This document shows positions 8,355 to 17,261 of a stretch of 64,000 nucleotides of DNA, piece after piece. The notes below the pieces were generated by a model that worked only from the letters and a program-made list of their open reading frames with translations, made no database searches and was not told the DNA's origin. The position numbers and the translations under genes were made by a program. How positions within the stretch are numbered: position 1 is the stretch's first letter; every line of letters begins with the position of its first letter. The stretch is from the NCBI RefSeq assembly GCF_002285415.1, contig NZ_NSBU01000007.1, positions 374,501-438,500 of the forward strand, in the 5' to 3' direction. The DNA comes from Actibacterium pelagium (GTDB taxonomy: Bacteria > Pseudomonadota > Alphaproteobacteria > Rhodobacterales > Rhodobacteraceae).

Positions 8355-9100
8355 TAGCGAACCGCTTCAATCGGCCCCTCGGCCCGTCCATGGATGAATT
8401 GATCGACATAGGGATCGCCAGAGGCGTCCATCTCGGCCACGGGGCCGGTCCATTTGATCACCCCGTCATGCAACATCGCGACCTTGTCGGCGATGGCGCG
8501 GACGGACGACATGTCGTGGGTGATGGTCATCGCCGTGGCGCCCATCTCTACCACGATCTCGCGGATCAGATCGTTGATGACGCCGGCCATGATTGGGTCC
8601 AGGCCCGTGGTGGGCTCGTCGAAAAAGATGATCTGCGGGTCGGCGGCGATGGCGCGGGCAAGGCCCACGCGTTTCTGCATGCCGCCAGACAGTTCAGCCG
8701 GAAACAGGTCGGCGACGTCGGCGGTCAGGCCGACGCGTTTCAGCTTGGCCACGGCGACCTCTTTGGCGTCGGTCTTGGACATCTTGTGTTCGCCCCGCAG
8801 CAGGCGGAAGGCGACATTCTGCCAGACGGTCAGGCTGTCAAACAGCGCGCCGCCCTGAAACAGCATCCCGAAGTGGGCAAGGAACTCTTCCCGCTCGGCG
8901 GTGGCCACGTTCTGCCCGCCAACAGTGATCGTCCCCTGATCCGGTTTGATCAGGCCCAGAACACATTTCAGCGACACGGATTTCCCGGTGCCGGACCCGC
9001 CGATGATCACCATCGACTCGCCCTTGGGAATGGTCAGGTTCATCCCGCGCAGCACCTTCTTGGGGCCAAAAGCCTTATGGACGTTATCGAAGATAATCAT
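8354..9100 (-). CDS. ABC transporter ATPase, MlaF type
   Basis: 248 residues with a complete ABC ATPase set: Walker A GGSGTGKS near residue 35, signature LSGGMQKRVGLARA, Walker B IIFFDEPTTGLDP and a switch His in TITHDMSS. The LSGGMQKR signature and pairing with an MlaE permease place it in the Mla/MCE lipid-transport class, which moves phospholipids between the membranes. It overlaps the permease gene by four bases and the pqiA-like gene by one. No MCE (MlaD) substrate-binding gene is next to it in this window, so the partner must be encoded elsewhere or the system is incomplete here. Confidence 0.93.
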   Translation of the reverse strand: MIIFDNVHKAFGPKKVLRGMNLTIPKGESMVIIGGSGTGKSVSLKCVLGLIKPDQGTITVGGQNVATAEREEFLAHFGMLFQGGALFDSLTVWQNVAFRLLRGEHKMSKTDAKEVAVAKLKRVGLTADVADLFPAELSGGMQKRVGLARAIAADPQIIFFDEPTTGLDPIMAGVINDLIREIVVEMGATAMTITHDMSSVRAIADKVAMLHDGVIKWTGPVAEMDASGDPYVDQFIHGRAEGPIEAVR

Positions 9101-9879
9101 GCGGAAAAGAACAGCTCTGTCAGCAAGTAGTTGGAAGCGAGGATCATGACCGAGGCGGTCACAACGGCGGATTTAGTGGCTTTGCCGACGCCCTGTGCGC
9201 CGCGGCCAGAGTTCATGCCGAAGTAGCAGCCGATCAGGGCGATCAGGAAACCAAACACCGCGCCTTTGATCAGGCCCGAGGTGACGTCCCAAAGCTCTAG
9301 GAAATCCGCGGTGTTCTTGAGGTAGGCTGCCTCGTTGAAGCCAAGGCGGCCTGTGCCCACCAGATAGCCGCCGAAGATACCGATGCTATCGCCTACAGCG
9401 ACAAGGATCGGAACCGACAGGGTCGCGGCGATCACGCGTGGAACGGTCAGGTATTTCATCGGGTCGGTGGACAGGGTGACAAGCGCGTCGATCTGCTCTG
9501 TCACTTTCATGGTGCCGATTTCCGCCGCGATCGAAGACGCGACCCGGGCGGCAACCATCAAGCCACCCAGCACAGGGCCCAGCTCTCGTGCCATGCCGAT
9601 GGCGACGATGGAGGGGACAACTTGTTCGGCGTTGAACCGGGCACCGCCTGCGTAGATCTGCAGGGCAAGGGCGCCCCCGGTGAACAGCGCTGTCAGCCCG
9701 ACAACCGGCAGGCTGTTATAGCCGATGGTCCAGAACGCATGCAGCGTCTCTTTGATATAGAAGGGTGGGCGCAGCATCGCTGCCAAGGTTTGCAGGAAAT
9801 AAAGCGTCATGCGCCCAATTCCTGCCAGCAAAGCCAGCGTTGAACGCCCAATCCCTGCAACTGGTGCCAGAAGGATCAT
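9097..9879 (-). CDS. MlaE family lipid ABC transporter permease
   Basis: 260 residues, integral membrane. It shows the family hallmark [39 protein letters not shown] near residues 95-135, a conserved cytoplasmic loop that contacts the ATPase. About five hydrophobic segments are present. It probably exports or imports phospholipids at the inner membrane with the downstream ATPase. The gene overlaps alr by four bases and the ATPase by four bases, so alr-mlaE-mlaF-pqiA reads as one operon mixing cell-wall and lipid-transport functions. It is about the usual family length. Confidence 0.93.
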   Translation of the reverse strand: MILLAPVAGIGRSTLALLAGIGRMTLYFLQTLAAMLRPPFYIKETLHAFWTIGYNSLPVVGLTALFTGGALALQIYAGGARFNAEQVVPSIVAIGMARELGPVLGGLMVAARVASSIAAEIGTMKVTEQIDALVTLSTDPMKYLTVPRVIAATLSVPILVAVGDSIGIFGGYLVGTGRLGFNEAAYLKNTADFLELWDVTSGLIKGAVFGFLIALIGCYFGMNSGRGAQGVGKATKSAVVTASVMILASNYLLTELFFSA

Positions 9880-10925
9880 GCTTTGCCTCCGACGTAGGTT
9901 CGGTCATAGCGCGCACCCAGAGAGGTCAGGATTTCATAGCCGATGGTCCCGGCATGGCCTGCCACGTCATCCACGCCTTGCGCGGGGCAGACGATATCCA
10001 GATAGTCCGGCACCTCGTTTAGATGGGTCACATCGACCGAGATCAGGTCCATCGACACGCGTCCGGCGATGGGGCAGGCAATGTCGCCCGCAAACAACTG
10101 TCCTTTGCCCGACTGGCTGCGCAGCAACCCGTCAGCATAGCCGCCCGAAACGGTGGCGATGCGGGTTGGCTTGTCAGCTACGAAGGTGGCGGAATAGCCT
10201 ACGGTCTCTCCCGGTTCCAGATCGCGGGTCTGCACGACAGGCAGCGACAGGCGAATGACCGGGGTGGCGTTCACAAACGGCTCGCCCCCATATAGGCCGA
10301 CACCGGGTCGTGTCAGGTCAAAGTGATAGTCTTTGCCCAGAAGGATCCCGCCGGTGGCCGACAGCGAACGTCGTACGTTCAAACCGTCCGTCATCCTGCG
10401 GAAAGCCGCCAGTTGTTCGGCGTTCTGCGGGTGATCGGGCTCGTCCGCGCAGGCAAGGTGCGACATGATCAGGTCAGGATTGGCCTGCAGTACCAGATCA
10501 GAGACTGCGGCCCATTCGGCAGGTTCCATACCTAGACGGTTCATGCCGGTGTCCAGCTGAACGCCGAAACGGTGGCCGGGCAGGGCTTCCAGATGGCGGG
10601 TCAGCTGCTCGATCGAGTTCAGCATGGGCGTCATTGCTAGCTGGTCCAGCAATTCCGTGTCGCCGTCCATATGGCCTGAAAAGACGCAGATCGCGGGGCC
10701 GGGGCCAAGGGCTTCGCGCACGGCGATGCCTTCCTCGGCGACGGCTACAAAGAAGCGGCGCACGCCGTTTTCGGCCAGACGACGCGCCACGCGACCCGCC
10801 CCAAGGCCATAGCCATCGGCTTTAATCACGGCTGCGGTTTGCGTGTTCGGGCCCGAAAGCTGATCCAGCGCGGCCCAGTTGGCAGCGACGGCGTCCAGAT
10901 CGATATGCAATTTTCCTGTCGACAT
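9876..10925 (-). CDS. alr: Alanine racemase
   Basis: 349 residues. A PLP enzyme interconverting L- and D-alanine for peptidoglycan. The PLP lysine is Lys35 in [14 protein letters not shown], the signature of the family, and the catalytic Tyr of the C-terminal beta domain is in [10 protein letters not shown]. Other conserved stretches are DTGMNRLG and [13 protein letters not shown]. Start [17 protein letters not shown] aligns with known alanine racemases. First gene of the four-gene overlapping operon with the lipid transporter; it follows the DUF1194 gene by 63 bases. Confidence 0.95.
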   Translation of the reverse strand: MSTGKLHIDLDAVAANWAALDQLSGPNTQTAAVIKADGYGLGAGRVARRLAENGVRRFFVAVAEEGIAVREALGPGPAICVFSGHMDGDTELLDQLAMTPMLNSIEQLTRHLEALPGHRFGVQLDTGMNRLGMEPAEWAAVSDLVLQANPDLIMSHLACADEPDHPQNAEQLAAFRRMTDGLNVRRSLSATGGILLGKDYHFDLTRPGVGLYGGEPFVNATPVIRLSLPVVQTRDLEPGETVGYSATFVADKPTRIATVSGGYADGLLRSQSGKGQLFAGDIACPIAGRVSMDLISVDVTHLNEVPDYLDIVCPAQGVDDVAGHAGTIGYEILTSLGARYDRTYVGGKA

Positions 10926-10988
10926 GGGAACGGTTTCCGCCGCAGGGCGAGCAAGGTCAAGGAAAAACAGCCCAGCTTGCCGAAGCGG

Positions 10989-11783
10989 TCAGAATTCCTC
11001 CCACTCTTGCTGACGTTGAAGGCGGATCTTTTCTCCGATCAGGCAGTCATACCCGCTGACAGGTCGGATCTGTTCCGGGGCAAAGGGCGCCGGGGCCGCC
11101 GCGATTTCAAGGACAAGCTTGCGCTTGATTGCATCCGCAAATTGCCCCCAGCTGAAAACCGGGATCAGGAAAGAGCCCGGACCGCCAATCACGCATTCGC
11201 GGTAGTAGGTATCAAGATCATCCAGATGCCAGCGACTATAGGTCCCGTCATTCGTCATAAGCGGTAGACCATTAATAATGGCACCTTCGGCCAGTAACGC
11301 CGCCCGAGAGTCCAGTACGGGACGTCCCCCGTTGTTAGGGCCATCTCCGGATACATCAACAACGCGTCGTAGCCCTATGAATTCGTTAGATTCTAGGCTA
11401 ATTCTAGCATGATCTAGCGCACCAGAAATCGAGGTGCGGCGCATATTGGTGCGGGGCTGTACCAACAGTTCTTCGACCAGCTCTATCGCTTGGTCTCGAC
11501 TTTCGATCAGGGTCCAAGGGACGACGACGTTGTGGCTGCGCTGACCGGCCCATTCGACATAGGTGATCGCGATGCGCCCGATCAAACCGCCTTCAATGGC
11601 GGCAAAAACCTCGGGGCTGGCCAGTGCATCGGCATAACCGCGGCGCTGGATTTCAAGTTCCTCAAGGTTCATGGAGCGTGAAACATCCACGGCCAAGAAC
11701 AGCTCTACATCCACCTCGGTCAGGTCAGAGGCAGTCGCAGGGCTAAGGCCGATGCCAAGACAAAGGGCAAGAATGCGAAGCAT
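10989..11783 (-). CDS. Secreted DUF1194 (von Willebrand A-like) protein
   Basis: 264 residues. The N-terminal MLRILALCLGIGLSPATAS is a Sec signal peptide, so the protein is periplasmic. Right after it comes VDVELFLAVDVSRSMN, a MIDAS-like DxSxS metal site as in von Willebrand A domains, and later VDVSGDGPNNGG. This is the DUF1194 family, common in Rhodobacteraceae and of unknown function. I chose the ATG at 11781-11783 because the signal peptide starts there and AGG lies five bases upstream; a start at 11819 adds 12 polar residues before the signal. Confidence 0.85.
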   Translation of the reverse strand: MLRILALCLGIGLSPATASDLTEVDVELFLAVDVSRSMNLEELEIQRRGYADALASPEVFAAIEGGLIGRIAITYVEWAGQRSHNVVVPWTLIESRDQAIELVEELLVQPRTNMRRTSISGALDHARISLESNEFIGLRRVVDVSGDGPNNGGRPVLDSRAALLAEGAIINGLPLMTNDGTYSRWHLDDLDTYYRECVIGGPGSFLIPVFSWGQFADAIKRKLVLEIAAAPAPFAPEQIRPVSGYDCLIGEKIRLQRQQEWEEF

Positions 11784-11856
11784 GGACCTATTGAGGCCCG
11801 AAAGCGCCGCCATGTCCAATCAAATATGGCTGACTGTTCGTCCTGCGCGGCCGCGA

Positions 11857-12078
11857 TCAGAGCGCGATACCGATGGCAAACACGATGAAGAACACGATGT
11901 TAAACAGCGCGTAAATCGGGTGACGCTTCCAAATTTGTGACCCGAGCGGGTCCTCGAATGACCACCATTTCCTGTGGGCGTCGCGAAAGCTTTGCTTGGT
12001 GAACATCGAAACGTAGACGGCGAGATAGACCGCCACGAACCATCCGTGCCAAGGCACCCGCGCGATTGCTTCAATCAC
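11857..12078 (-). CDS. Small hypothetical membrane protein
   Basis: 73 residues with an N-terminal hydrophobic helix (GWFVAVYLAVYVSMFT, residues 12-27) and a C-terminal one (ALFNIVFFIVFAIGIAL, 57-73), joined by a charged loop rich in aromatic residues. No family was recognised. It begins three bases after the dnaB stop and is on the same strand, so it is probably translated from the dnaB transcript. The very short spacing and clear membrane pattern argue that it is real. Confidence 0.65.
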   Translation of the reverse strand: MIEAIARVPWHGWFVAVYLAVYVSMFTKQSFRDAHRKWWSFEDPLGSQIWKRHPIYALFNIVFFIVFAIGIAL

Positions 12079-12081
12079 CGC

Positions 12082-13569
12082 TTAGAATCCTTGGTCCGAC
12101 CCCTGCTGCCATGGCTTCACAAGGTTGCCAAAGCGGGTGAACTGGCTTTCGAACGACAGTTCGACCGTACCGATTGGGCCGTGACGCTGTTTGCCGATGA
12201 TGACTTCGGCCTTGCCGTGCAGGCGCGACATGCGTTCCTGCCACGCGGCCATTTCGTCTAGCTTGTCCTCGGACGGCTTTTCACGCTCGGCATAGTATTC
12301 TTCGCGGAACACGAACATAACCACGTCGGCGTCCTGCTCGATCGAGCCCGATTCCCGCAGGTCTGACAGCTGCGGACGTTTATCGTCACGGCTTTCCACC
12401 TGACGCGACAGCTGCGACAGGGCGATGACGGGGATGTTCAGCTCTTTGGCGATGGCCTTCAGGCCCATCGAGATCTCGGCGATTTCTTGCACCCGGTTGT
12501 CCGACGTGCCGCGCAGCAGTTGCAGATAGTCAACGATGATCAGGTCCAGCCCATGGGTCCGCTTCAGGCGACGGGACCGCGCGGCGACCTGCGAGATTGG
12601 CAGGGCAGGGGTGTCGTCGATATAAAGCGGGCAGCTTTCCAGCGTTTTCGCAGCTTCCACGAAGCGGCGGAATTCCTGTTCCGTCATGTCACCCTGACGG
12701 ATTTTGTGCGACGAAATCTCGGACGCCTCGGCCAAGATACGACCAGCCAACTGTTCGGCGCTCATCTCAAGGCTGAAGAAGCCGACAACGCCGCCCTCAA
12801 TCGCGCCTTCGCTGCCGTCGGGTTTTTGCCCTTTCTTATAGGCCTTGGCGATGTTGAACGCGACGTTGGTCGCCAACGAGGTTTTCCCCATCGACGGACG
12901 TCCGGCAAGGATCAGAAGGTCCGAGGGGTGCAACCCGCCCAGCTTGCCATCCATGTCGATCAGACCGGTCGAGATACCCGCCAGACCACCGTCCCGCTGA
13001 TAGGCGGCATTGGCCACGTTCACCGCGTCGGTGACGGCTTTCAGGAAGGATTGGAACCCGCTTTCGGTCTGGCCTTGCTCGGCCAGCTTATACAGCTTCT
13101 GCTCTGCATCGACGATCTGGTCCTTGGGATCGTTGTCGACCTTCATATGGGTCGCGCGGTCGGCGATGTCATGACCAAGGCCAATCAGCTCTCGGCGGAT
13201 CGCCATGTCATAGATCATCTGCGCATAGTCACGCGCTGCGAAAGACGAGATCGCTGCACCGGCAAGGCGGGCCAGGTAGGCGGGACCACCCAGTTCTTTC
13301 AGGCCTTCGTCTTCTTCCATGAAGGCCTTCAGCGTCACCGGGCTGGCCAGCGCATTCTTCTGAATGCGCTGCATCGCGACCTCATAGATCCGCTGGTGCA
13401 CAGGTTCGTAGAAATGGACAGGCTTGATGATCGAAGCCACCCTGTCGAATATCTCGTTATTCGTCAGAATGGCCCCGAGAAGTTGCTGCTCGGCCTCGAT
13501 GGAATGCGGGAGCGCCCCGTTTCCTTCACTGCCCTCTTGGTCTTGCCGAATTGCGGCTAACTCGTTCAT
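12082..13569 (-). CDS. dnaB: Replicative DNA helicase DnaB
   Basis: 495 residues. The hexameric helicase that opens the replication fork. The N-terminal DnaB domain begins PHSIEAEQQLLGAILTNNEIFD, followed by the RecA-like domain with Walker A LAGRPSMGKTS, Walker B LIIVDYLQLL, and the arginine-finger region SRQVESRDDKRPQLSDLRESGSIEQDADVV. No intein is present. The start at 13567-13569 is set by the family N-terminus; 49 upstream codons in frame carry no similarity. Two DnaA-box-like direct repeats lie about 70-90 bases upstream of the start codon. Followed by a small membrane protein gene. Confidence 0.96.
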   Translation of the reverse strand: MNELAAIRQDQEGSEGNGALPHSIEAEQQLLGAILTNNEIFDRVASIIKPVHFYEPVHQRIYEVAMQRIQKNALASPVTLKAFMEEDEGLKELGGPAYLARLAGAAISSFAARDYAQMIYDMAIRRELIGLGHDIADRATHMKVDNDPKDQIVDAEQKLYKLAEQGQTESGFQSFLKAVTDAVNVANAAYQRDGGLAGISTGLIDMDGKLGGLHPSDLLILAGRPSMGKTSLATNVAFNIAKAYKKGQKPDGSEGAIEGGVVGFFSLEMSAEQLAGRILAEASEISSHKIRQGDMTEQEFRRFVEAAKTLESCPLYIDDTPALPISQVAARSRRLKRTHGLDLIIVDYLQLLRGTSDNRVQEIAEISMGLKAIAKELNIPVIALSQLSRQVESRDDKRPQLSDLRESGSIEQDADVVMFVFREEYYAEREKPSEDKLDEMAAWQERMSRLHGKAEVIIGKQRHGPIGTVELSFESQFTRFGNLVKPWQQGSDQGF

Positions 13570-13637
13570 GAACTGCCCCTGTCCCCTTGGTCGAGTTGGA
13601 TACAGCCCCCACGCATGCGGGTGCAAATGGTATGTTT

Positions 13638-13659
13638 CTGTGGATAGCCTGTGGATAGC
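13638..13659. promoter_or_regulatory. Tandem DnaA-box-like repeats upstream of dnaB
   Basis: The 11-base unit CTGTGGATAGC occurs twice back to back (13638-13648 and 13649-13659). On the minus strand each contains CTATCCACA, one mismatch from the DnaA box TTATCCACA. They lie 69-90 bases upstream of the dnaB start codon, where DnaA could regulate the promoter. Confidence 0.55.
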
Positions 13660-13695
13660 TACCATAGCACAAATTGTGGAGGTCTGGACAAAAAA

Positions 13696-13715
13696 TGCCG
13701 CAACAAGTTGCGGCA
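13696..13715. repeat. Perfect inverted repeat upstream of dnaB
   Basis: TGCCGCAAC, two bases, GTTGCGGCA: nine-base arms with almost no loop, which favours a protein site over a terminator. It lies in the pyrE-dnaB gap (13570-13796), about 130 bases before dnaB. No terminator with a clear U-run was found for pyrE here. Confidence 0.4.
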
Positions 13716-13796
13716 CAATTGTTGACCTTTAGGGGTGCGGAGCCTCAAAAAACTTTTGCGCCCGCACCAAAGGACAGTGGTAAACCCGTGGTTGGG

Positions 13797-14477
13797 TCAG
13801 CCCTTCTGTCGCGCTTCTTGCCATTTTCGCGGATCATTCAGGAACGATTCGACCTCTGCCAGCGTCTCGGCGTCAAAGGACCCTTGCGCCTTGGCCTCGG
13901 CCAGAACGTCCCACCATGTGCAAAGCGAATGCAGCTTCACGCCGTGATCGCCAAGCGTCTTCTCGGTTTCCGGGAAGATGCCATAGTAGAAGATTACCGC
14001 CGTATGGCCGCAGGTGGCGCCGGTCTCGCGGATCGCGTCGACGAAGGACAGCTTGGACCCGCCATCGGTGGTCAGGTCCTCGACCAGCAGCACACGGTCG
14101 CCTTCGGTCATCGCACCTTCGATGCGGGCGTTGCGGCCATAGCCCTTGGGTTTCTTGCGGACATAGGACATGGGCAGCGCCATGCGTTCGGCCACGAATG
14201 CCGAGAACGGGATGCCCGCTGTTTCACCACCCGCGATGTTGTTGAACGCCTCAAACCCGGCCTCGCGCATCACGGTGACCACAAGGAAATCCATCAGGGC
14301 CGAGCGCACGCGGGGGAAAGAGATAATCTTGCGGCAATCCACATAGGTCGGCCCCTGAAGGCCGGACGCATAGGTGAAGGGCTCTCGCGAATTGAAGTCG
14401 ACCGCGCCAATCTCCAGCAGCATGCGGGCAGACAGGCGGGCGATCTCGGTGCTGTCGGGGAAGGAAGAGGGGATCAT
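13797..14477 (-). CDS. pyrE: Orotate phosphoribosyltransferase
   Basis: 226 residues. It joins orotate to PRPP to make OMP in pyrimidine synthesis. The PRPP-binding motif is [14 protein letters not shown] near residue 123, preceded by the catalytic loop [18 protein letters not shown] with its conserved Lys/Arg residues. It lies 20 bases downstream of pyrC, consistent with a pyrC-pyrE operon. The length is near the usual 210-230 residues. No PyrR-type or leader attenuator was seen. Confidence 0.95.
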   Translation of the reverse strand: MIPSSFPDSTEIARLSARMLLEIGAVDFNSREPFTYASGLQGPTYVDCRKIISFPRVRSALMDFLVVTVMREAGFEAFNNIAGGETAGIPFSAFVAERMALPMSYVRKKPKGYGRNARIEGAMTEGDRVLLVEDLTTDGGSKLSFVDAIRETGATCGHTAVIFYYGIFPETEKTLGDHGVKLHSLCTWWDVLAEAKAQGSFDAETLAEVESFLNDPRKWQEARQKG

Positions 14478-14497
14478 TTAATGTCCTTTCAAGTCGC

Positions 14498-15538
14498 TCA
14501 GGCCTCGACAGACCAATGCAGCGGAATACCGGGGTTGAAGACGGTGACCGGGCCAGCGCCAGTTTCGATTTGCTCTGGGATCGTAATCGGATCGCCTTTG
14601 GTCAGGGTGATCGTGCCCTCGTTCAGCGGCAGGCCGTAGAATTTGGGGCCGTATTCCGAGACGAAAGCTTCCATCAACTCCAGCTTGCCGGCGGCCTCAA
14701 AGGTTTCGGCCAGGCAAGACAGGGCGATCGGCGCGGTAAAGCAACCGGCACATCCGCAGGCGTTTTCCTTGGTGTGTGTCGCATGAGGCGCGCTGTCAGT
14801 GCCAAGGAAGTAACGTGGGTCGCCAGAGGTCGCAGCGGCCAGTAGGGCCTCGCGGTGCTCGCGGCGCTTCAGGATCGGCAAGCAGTAATAGTGCGGGCGG
14901 ATGCCGCCTACCAGCATGTCGTTCCGGTCCAGCATCAGGTGTTGAACGGTGATCGTGGCGCCCAGATCGTCACCACCTTCGGCGGCATAGGCTGCGGCTT
15001 GGGCGGTGGTGATGTGTTCCATCACGACACGCAGGCCGGGCGTGGCTTTGCGGATCGGGTCCAGAACGCGGTCGATAAAGACGGCTTCGCGGTCAAAGAT
15101 GTCGATGTCGTGGCTTGTGACCTCGCCATGCACGCACAGCGGCAGGCTGATCTCGGCCATCTTTTCCAGCACGGCGCGGACGTTGTCGAAGTTGGTGACC
15201 CCAGAGGCAGAGTTGGTCGTGGCACCCGCCGGGTAAAGCTTTACGGCTTTGATCAATCCGCTGGCATGGGCCGCGGCGACGTCGTCCGGGTCGGTGTCCT
15301 CTGTCAGATACAGCGTCATCAGCGGCTCGAACGTCATGCCGTCGGGCAGGGCGGCCAGGATACGCTCGCGATAGGCGGCCGCATCGGTGCCCTTCACGAC
15401 AGGCGGCACGAGATTTGGCATGATGATGGCCCGCTCAAAATGGCGAGCGGTTTCGGGCAGCACACCTTCCAGCATCGCGCCATCGCGCAAATGCAGGTGC
15501 CAGTCGTCGGGGCGGCGGATCGTCAGGCTTTGGGTCAT
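14498..15538 (-). CDS. pyrC: Dihydroorotase (class II, single-domain)
   Basis: 346 residues. It closes carbamoyl-aspartate to dihydroorotate. The metal-binding DWHLHLRDG is at residues 12-20; the carbamylated lysine is in [14 protein letters not shown] near residue 95; other ligands are in CVHGEVT and VMEHITT, and the catalytic Asp in [14 protein letters not shown]. This is the E. coli PyrC type and not the pseudo-DHOase fused to ATCase. First gene of pyrC-pyrE. The 476-base region beyond its start holds the promoter of the opposite-strand phasin-like gene. Confidence 0.96.
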   Translation of the reverse strand: MTQSLTIRRPDDWHLHLRDGAMLEGVLPETARHFERAIIMPNLVPPVVKGTDAAAYRERILAALPDGMTFEPLMTLYLTEDTDPDDVAAAHASGLIKAVKLYPAGATTNSASGVTNFDNVRAVLEKMAEISLPLCVHGEVTSHDIDIFDREAVFIDRVLDPIRKATPGLRVVMEHITTAQAAAYAAEGGDDLGATITVQHLMLDRNDMLVGGIRPHYYCLPILKRREHREALLAAATSGDPRYFLGTDSAPHATHTKENACGCAGCFTAPIALSCLAETFEAAGKLELMEAFVSEYGPKFYGLPLNEGTITLTKGDPITIPEQIETGAGPVTVFNPGIPLHWSVEA

Positions 15539-15672
15539 GGCCCGTGCGATACAACAAGCTTTGCCGCCTGACCAGACCGGATAACGCCTGTCTGAGGTTA
15601 GAATCCTTTGCAGATGCAGCAGGCTGCGTCAAAATTACCAATTTTCCCCCTTAGTTTTATGAAGATTTTTAT

Positions 15673-15699
15673 TGCTGCATCGCAGCATTGTGCTAATGT
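15673..15699 (+). promoter_or_regulatory. PhaR-type operator overlapping a candidate promoter
   Basis: TGCTGCATCGCAGCA (15673-15687) contains CTGC-N3-GCAG, the motif described for the polyhydroxybutyrate regulator PhaR of alphaproteobacteria. It overlaps a candidate promoter, TTGCTG (15672-15677) and TAATGT (15694-15699) with 16 bases between. A second TGC-rich dyad, GCAGC-AG-GCTGC, lies at 15616-15627. The rest of 15539-16014 holds no convincing gene; it is a long leader of over 300 bases for the gene at 16015. Confidence 0.55.
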
Positions 15700-16014
15700 T
15701 CAATCGACCCGAGCAGCGGATTAGGCAATTGTCATGAAGGTTCATGCCAACCAGACACAGCAGCTGCAGCGGAACCAGCATTCCGCGCGCGTCGCCTTTG
15801 GGCGAGCGAGAGAGTTTTTGACCCCGTGCCACACAGAAAACTTCGACAGAGAGGCGCATCGCGGGCAGAGACGGCCGAAGGTCACCGCCCCGAGGATCCA
15901 GACCACCGGATCGCCGCAACCCAACCGCTGCGTATCGACCCAAGGCAGCACCGCTAATTGAACCAATCATCGCACTGGGCGAGCCCCGGTAAAAAGGCCC
16001 GAAAGGACAAGAAT

Positions 16015-16659
16015 ATGATGACCCCTATCAAATTCACCAGCAAGGTGATGTTTGACACCACCCCCGTGAAACTGTGGGCGAAGACCGTCGACATGCAAAT
16101 CAATGCCTTCAAAGCATGGTGCGATCTTGCAATCGATATTGCGCCGGTTGGTCTGGGCTACCGGATTCCGGAAGCCAAGGCAGAGGTTGCCAAGCCTGCC
16201 GTGAAGAAAGCCGCGCCGAAGCCTGCAGCCAAAAAGCCAGCAGCAAAGAAGGCCGCTACCAAGAAGGCTGCCGCTCCGAAACCTGCCGCCAAGAAAACGG
16301 CGAAACCGGCCGCGAAACCTGCTGCAAAGGCAGAGGCCGCCCCGGTCAAGCCTGCCGCCAAGGCAGAGGCCAAACCGGCCGCCAAAAAGCCCGCCGCCAA
16401 GAAAGCTGCCCCCAAAGCAGCTCCGAAGGCAGAGGTAGCAGCCAAACCTGCGCCGAAAGCGGAAGCAGCACCGTCCAAGAAAGCACCGGCTGCTAAAAAG
16501 GCTGCCGCCAAGAAACCTGCTGCTACTAAGAAACCTGCGGCAGCTAAGGCCGCTGCTCCGGCTACGAAGGCAACCGCCGAGAAGGCACCGGAAGAGAAAA
16601 AACCAGCCACCCGCCGCCGCCGTACCCCGGCCAAGCTGGACCAGCCGTTCAAGCAGTAA
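16015..16659 (+). CDS. Phasin-like protein with Ala/Lys/Pro-rich histone H1-like tail
   Basis: 214 residues in two parts. Residues 1-55 (FTSKVMFDTTPVKLWAKTVDMQINAFKAWCDLAIDIAP) form an amphipathic segment that could be a short phasin-like domain. From residue about 58 to 205 the protein is a low-complexity run of Ala, Lys and Pro (AAKK, PAAK repeats), like the C-terminal tails of histone H1, bacterial HC2 and AlgP; some phasins carry such DNA-binding tails. It ends in a short basic RRRRTPAK patch. The PhaR-type site upstream supports a granule-associated role. The assignment is an inference; a nucleoid-binding protein is the alternative. AAGGA lies upstream of the start; ATG at 16018 is also possible. 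Confidence 0.6.
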   Translation: MMTPIKFTSKVMFDTTPVKLWAKTVDMQINAFKAWCDLAIDIAPVGLGYRIPEAKAEVAKPAVKKAAPKPAAKKPAAKKAATKKAAAPKPAAKKTAKPAAKPAAKAEAAPVKPAAKAEAKPAAKKPAAKKAAPKAAPKAEVAAKPAPKAEAAPSKKAPAAKKAAAKKPAATKKPAAAKAAAPATKATAEKAPEEKKPATRRRRTPAKLDQPFKQ

Positions 16660-16749
16660 GCGGCGCAAAACTACCGCACCAAACCCGATGCCCTGCAATT
16701 ACGCCGGGGCCTTGCGGGTTGATCAGAGGTCCTTGAAAACCTTGTTTAG

Positions 16750-16780
16750 GCCCGTGCATGCAGCGCGGGCTTATCTTTTT
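16750..16780 (+). terminator. Rho-independent terminator of the phasin-like gene
   Basis: GCCCGTG and CGCGGGC arms (16750-16756, 16764-16770; one G-U pair) with a seven-base loop, followed by TTATCTTTTT. About 90 bases after the plus-strand stop at 16659. Confidence 0.75.
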
Positions 16781-16829
16781 CGGACTGGCTGACAGGGTAA
16801 GATCAGGAACATGACCGTTCTGCACTGTG

Positions 16830-17261
16830 CTAGTGCGGAGGGTTTCTCCCGGCCTGAATTGCCTGAACGCGCTTCGGCCATGTTGACCGAATATAAGCCA
16901 GAATATCCCAGATTTCCTCATCCGAGAGGACATCAGAAAATCCGGACATTCCGCTTTTATAGTTGGTCACGCCGAGTGCTTCCAAGGCACCTTGGCCGCC
17001 AAGCTTGGTGTAGCTGAACAGCAGTTGATTGTCATGGTGCCAGGTGTGCCCGGTCTCATCGTGCGGAGGCGCAGGTAGCGTGCCATCTGCATTCGGACTT
17101 CGCCAGTTCGGCTGCCCCTGAAGCTTGGCGCCATGACATACGGCGCATTGCTCTGCATAAAGCGTCTTGCCGTTTTCAATGTCACGATCATCAAGTTCGT
17201 GCCCTGCAAAAGCGATTGCCGGGCTCAGAAGACACGCAAGAACGATTGTTTTTCGGATCAT
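16830..17261 (-). CDS. Periplasmic cytochrome c
   Basis: 143 residues. A Sec signal (IRKTIVLACLLSPAIAFAG) is followed by a single c-type haem site, EQCAVCHGAKLQG (CxxCH), and a probable distal Met in YKSGMSGFSDVLSDEEIWDILAYIRSTWP, the usual C-terminal helix of class I cytochrome c. Its ATG overlaps the multicopper oxidase stop as ATGA, so the two are translationally coupled. It probably accepts or donates electrons for that oxidase in the periplasm. A longer frame to 17327 would put 22 residues before the signal and is unlikely. Confidence 0.9.
   Translation of the reverse strand: MIRKTIVLACLLSPAIAFAGHELDDRDIENGKTLYAEQCAVCHGAKLQGQPNWRSPNADGTLPAPPHDETGHTWHHDNQLLFSYTKLGGQGALEALGVTNYKSGMSGFSDVLSDEEIWDILAYIRSTWPKRVQAIQAGRNPPH

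Noticed and set aside
15734-15961. A 75-codon plus-strand frame in the phasin leader
   Set aside because: Basic, low-similarity composition with no ribosome site; the region is better explained as an untranslated leader.
16158-16652. Antisense Ala/Gly/Phe-rich frame opposite the H1-like tail
   Set aside because: It is the mirror of Ala/Lys/Pro codon repeats, which leave all frames open.
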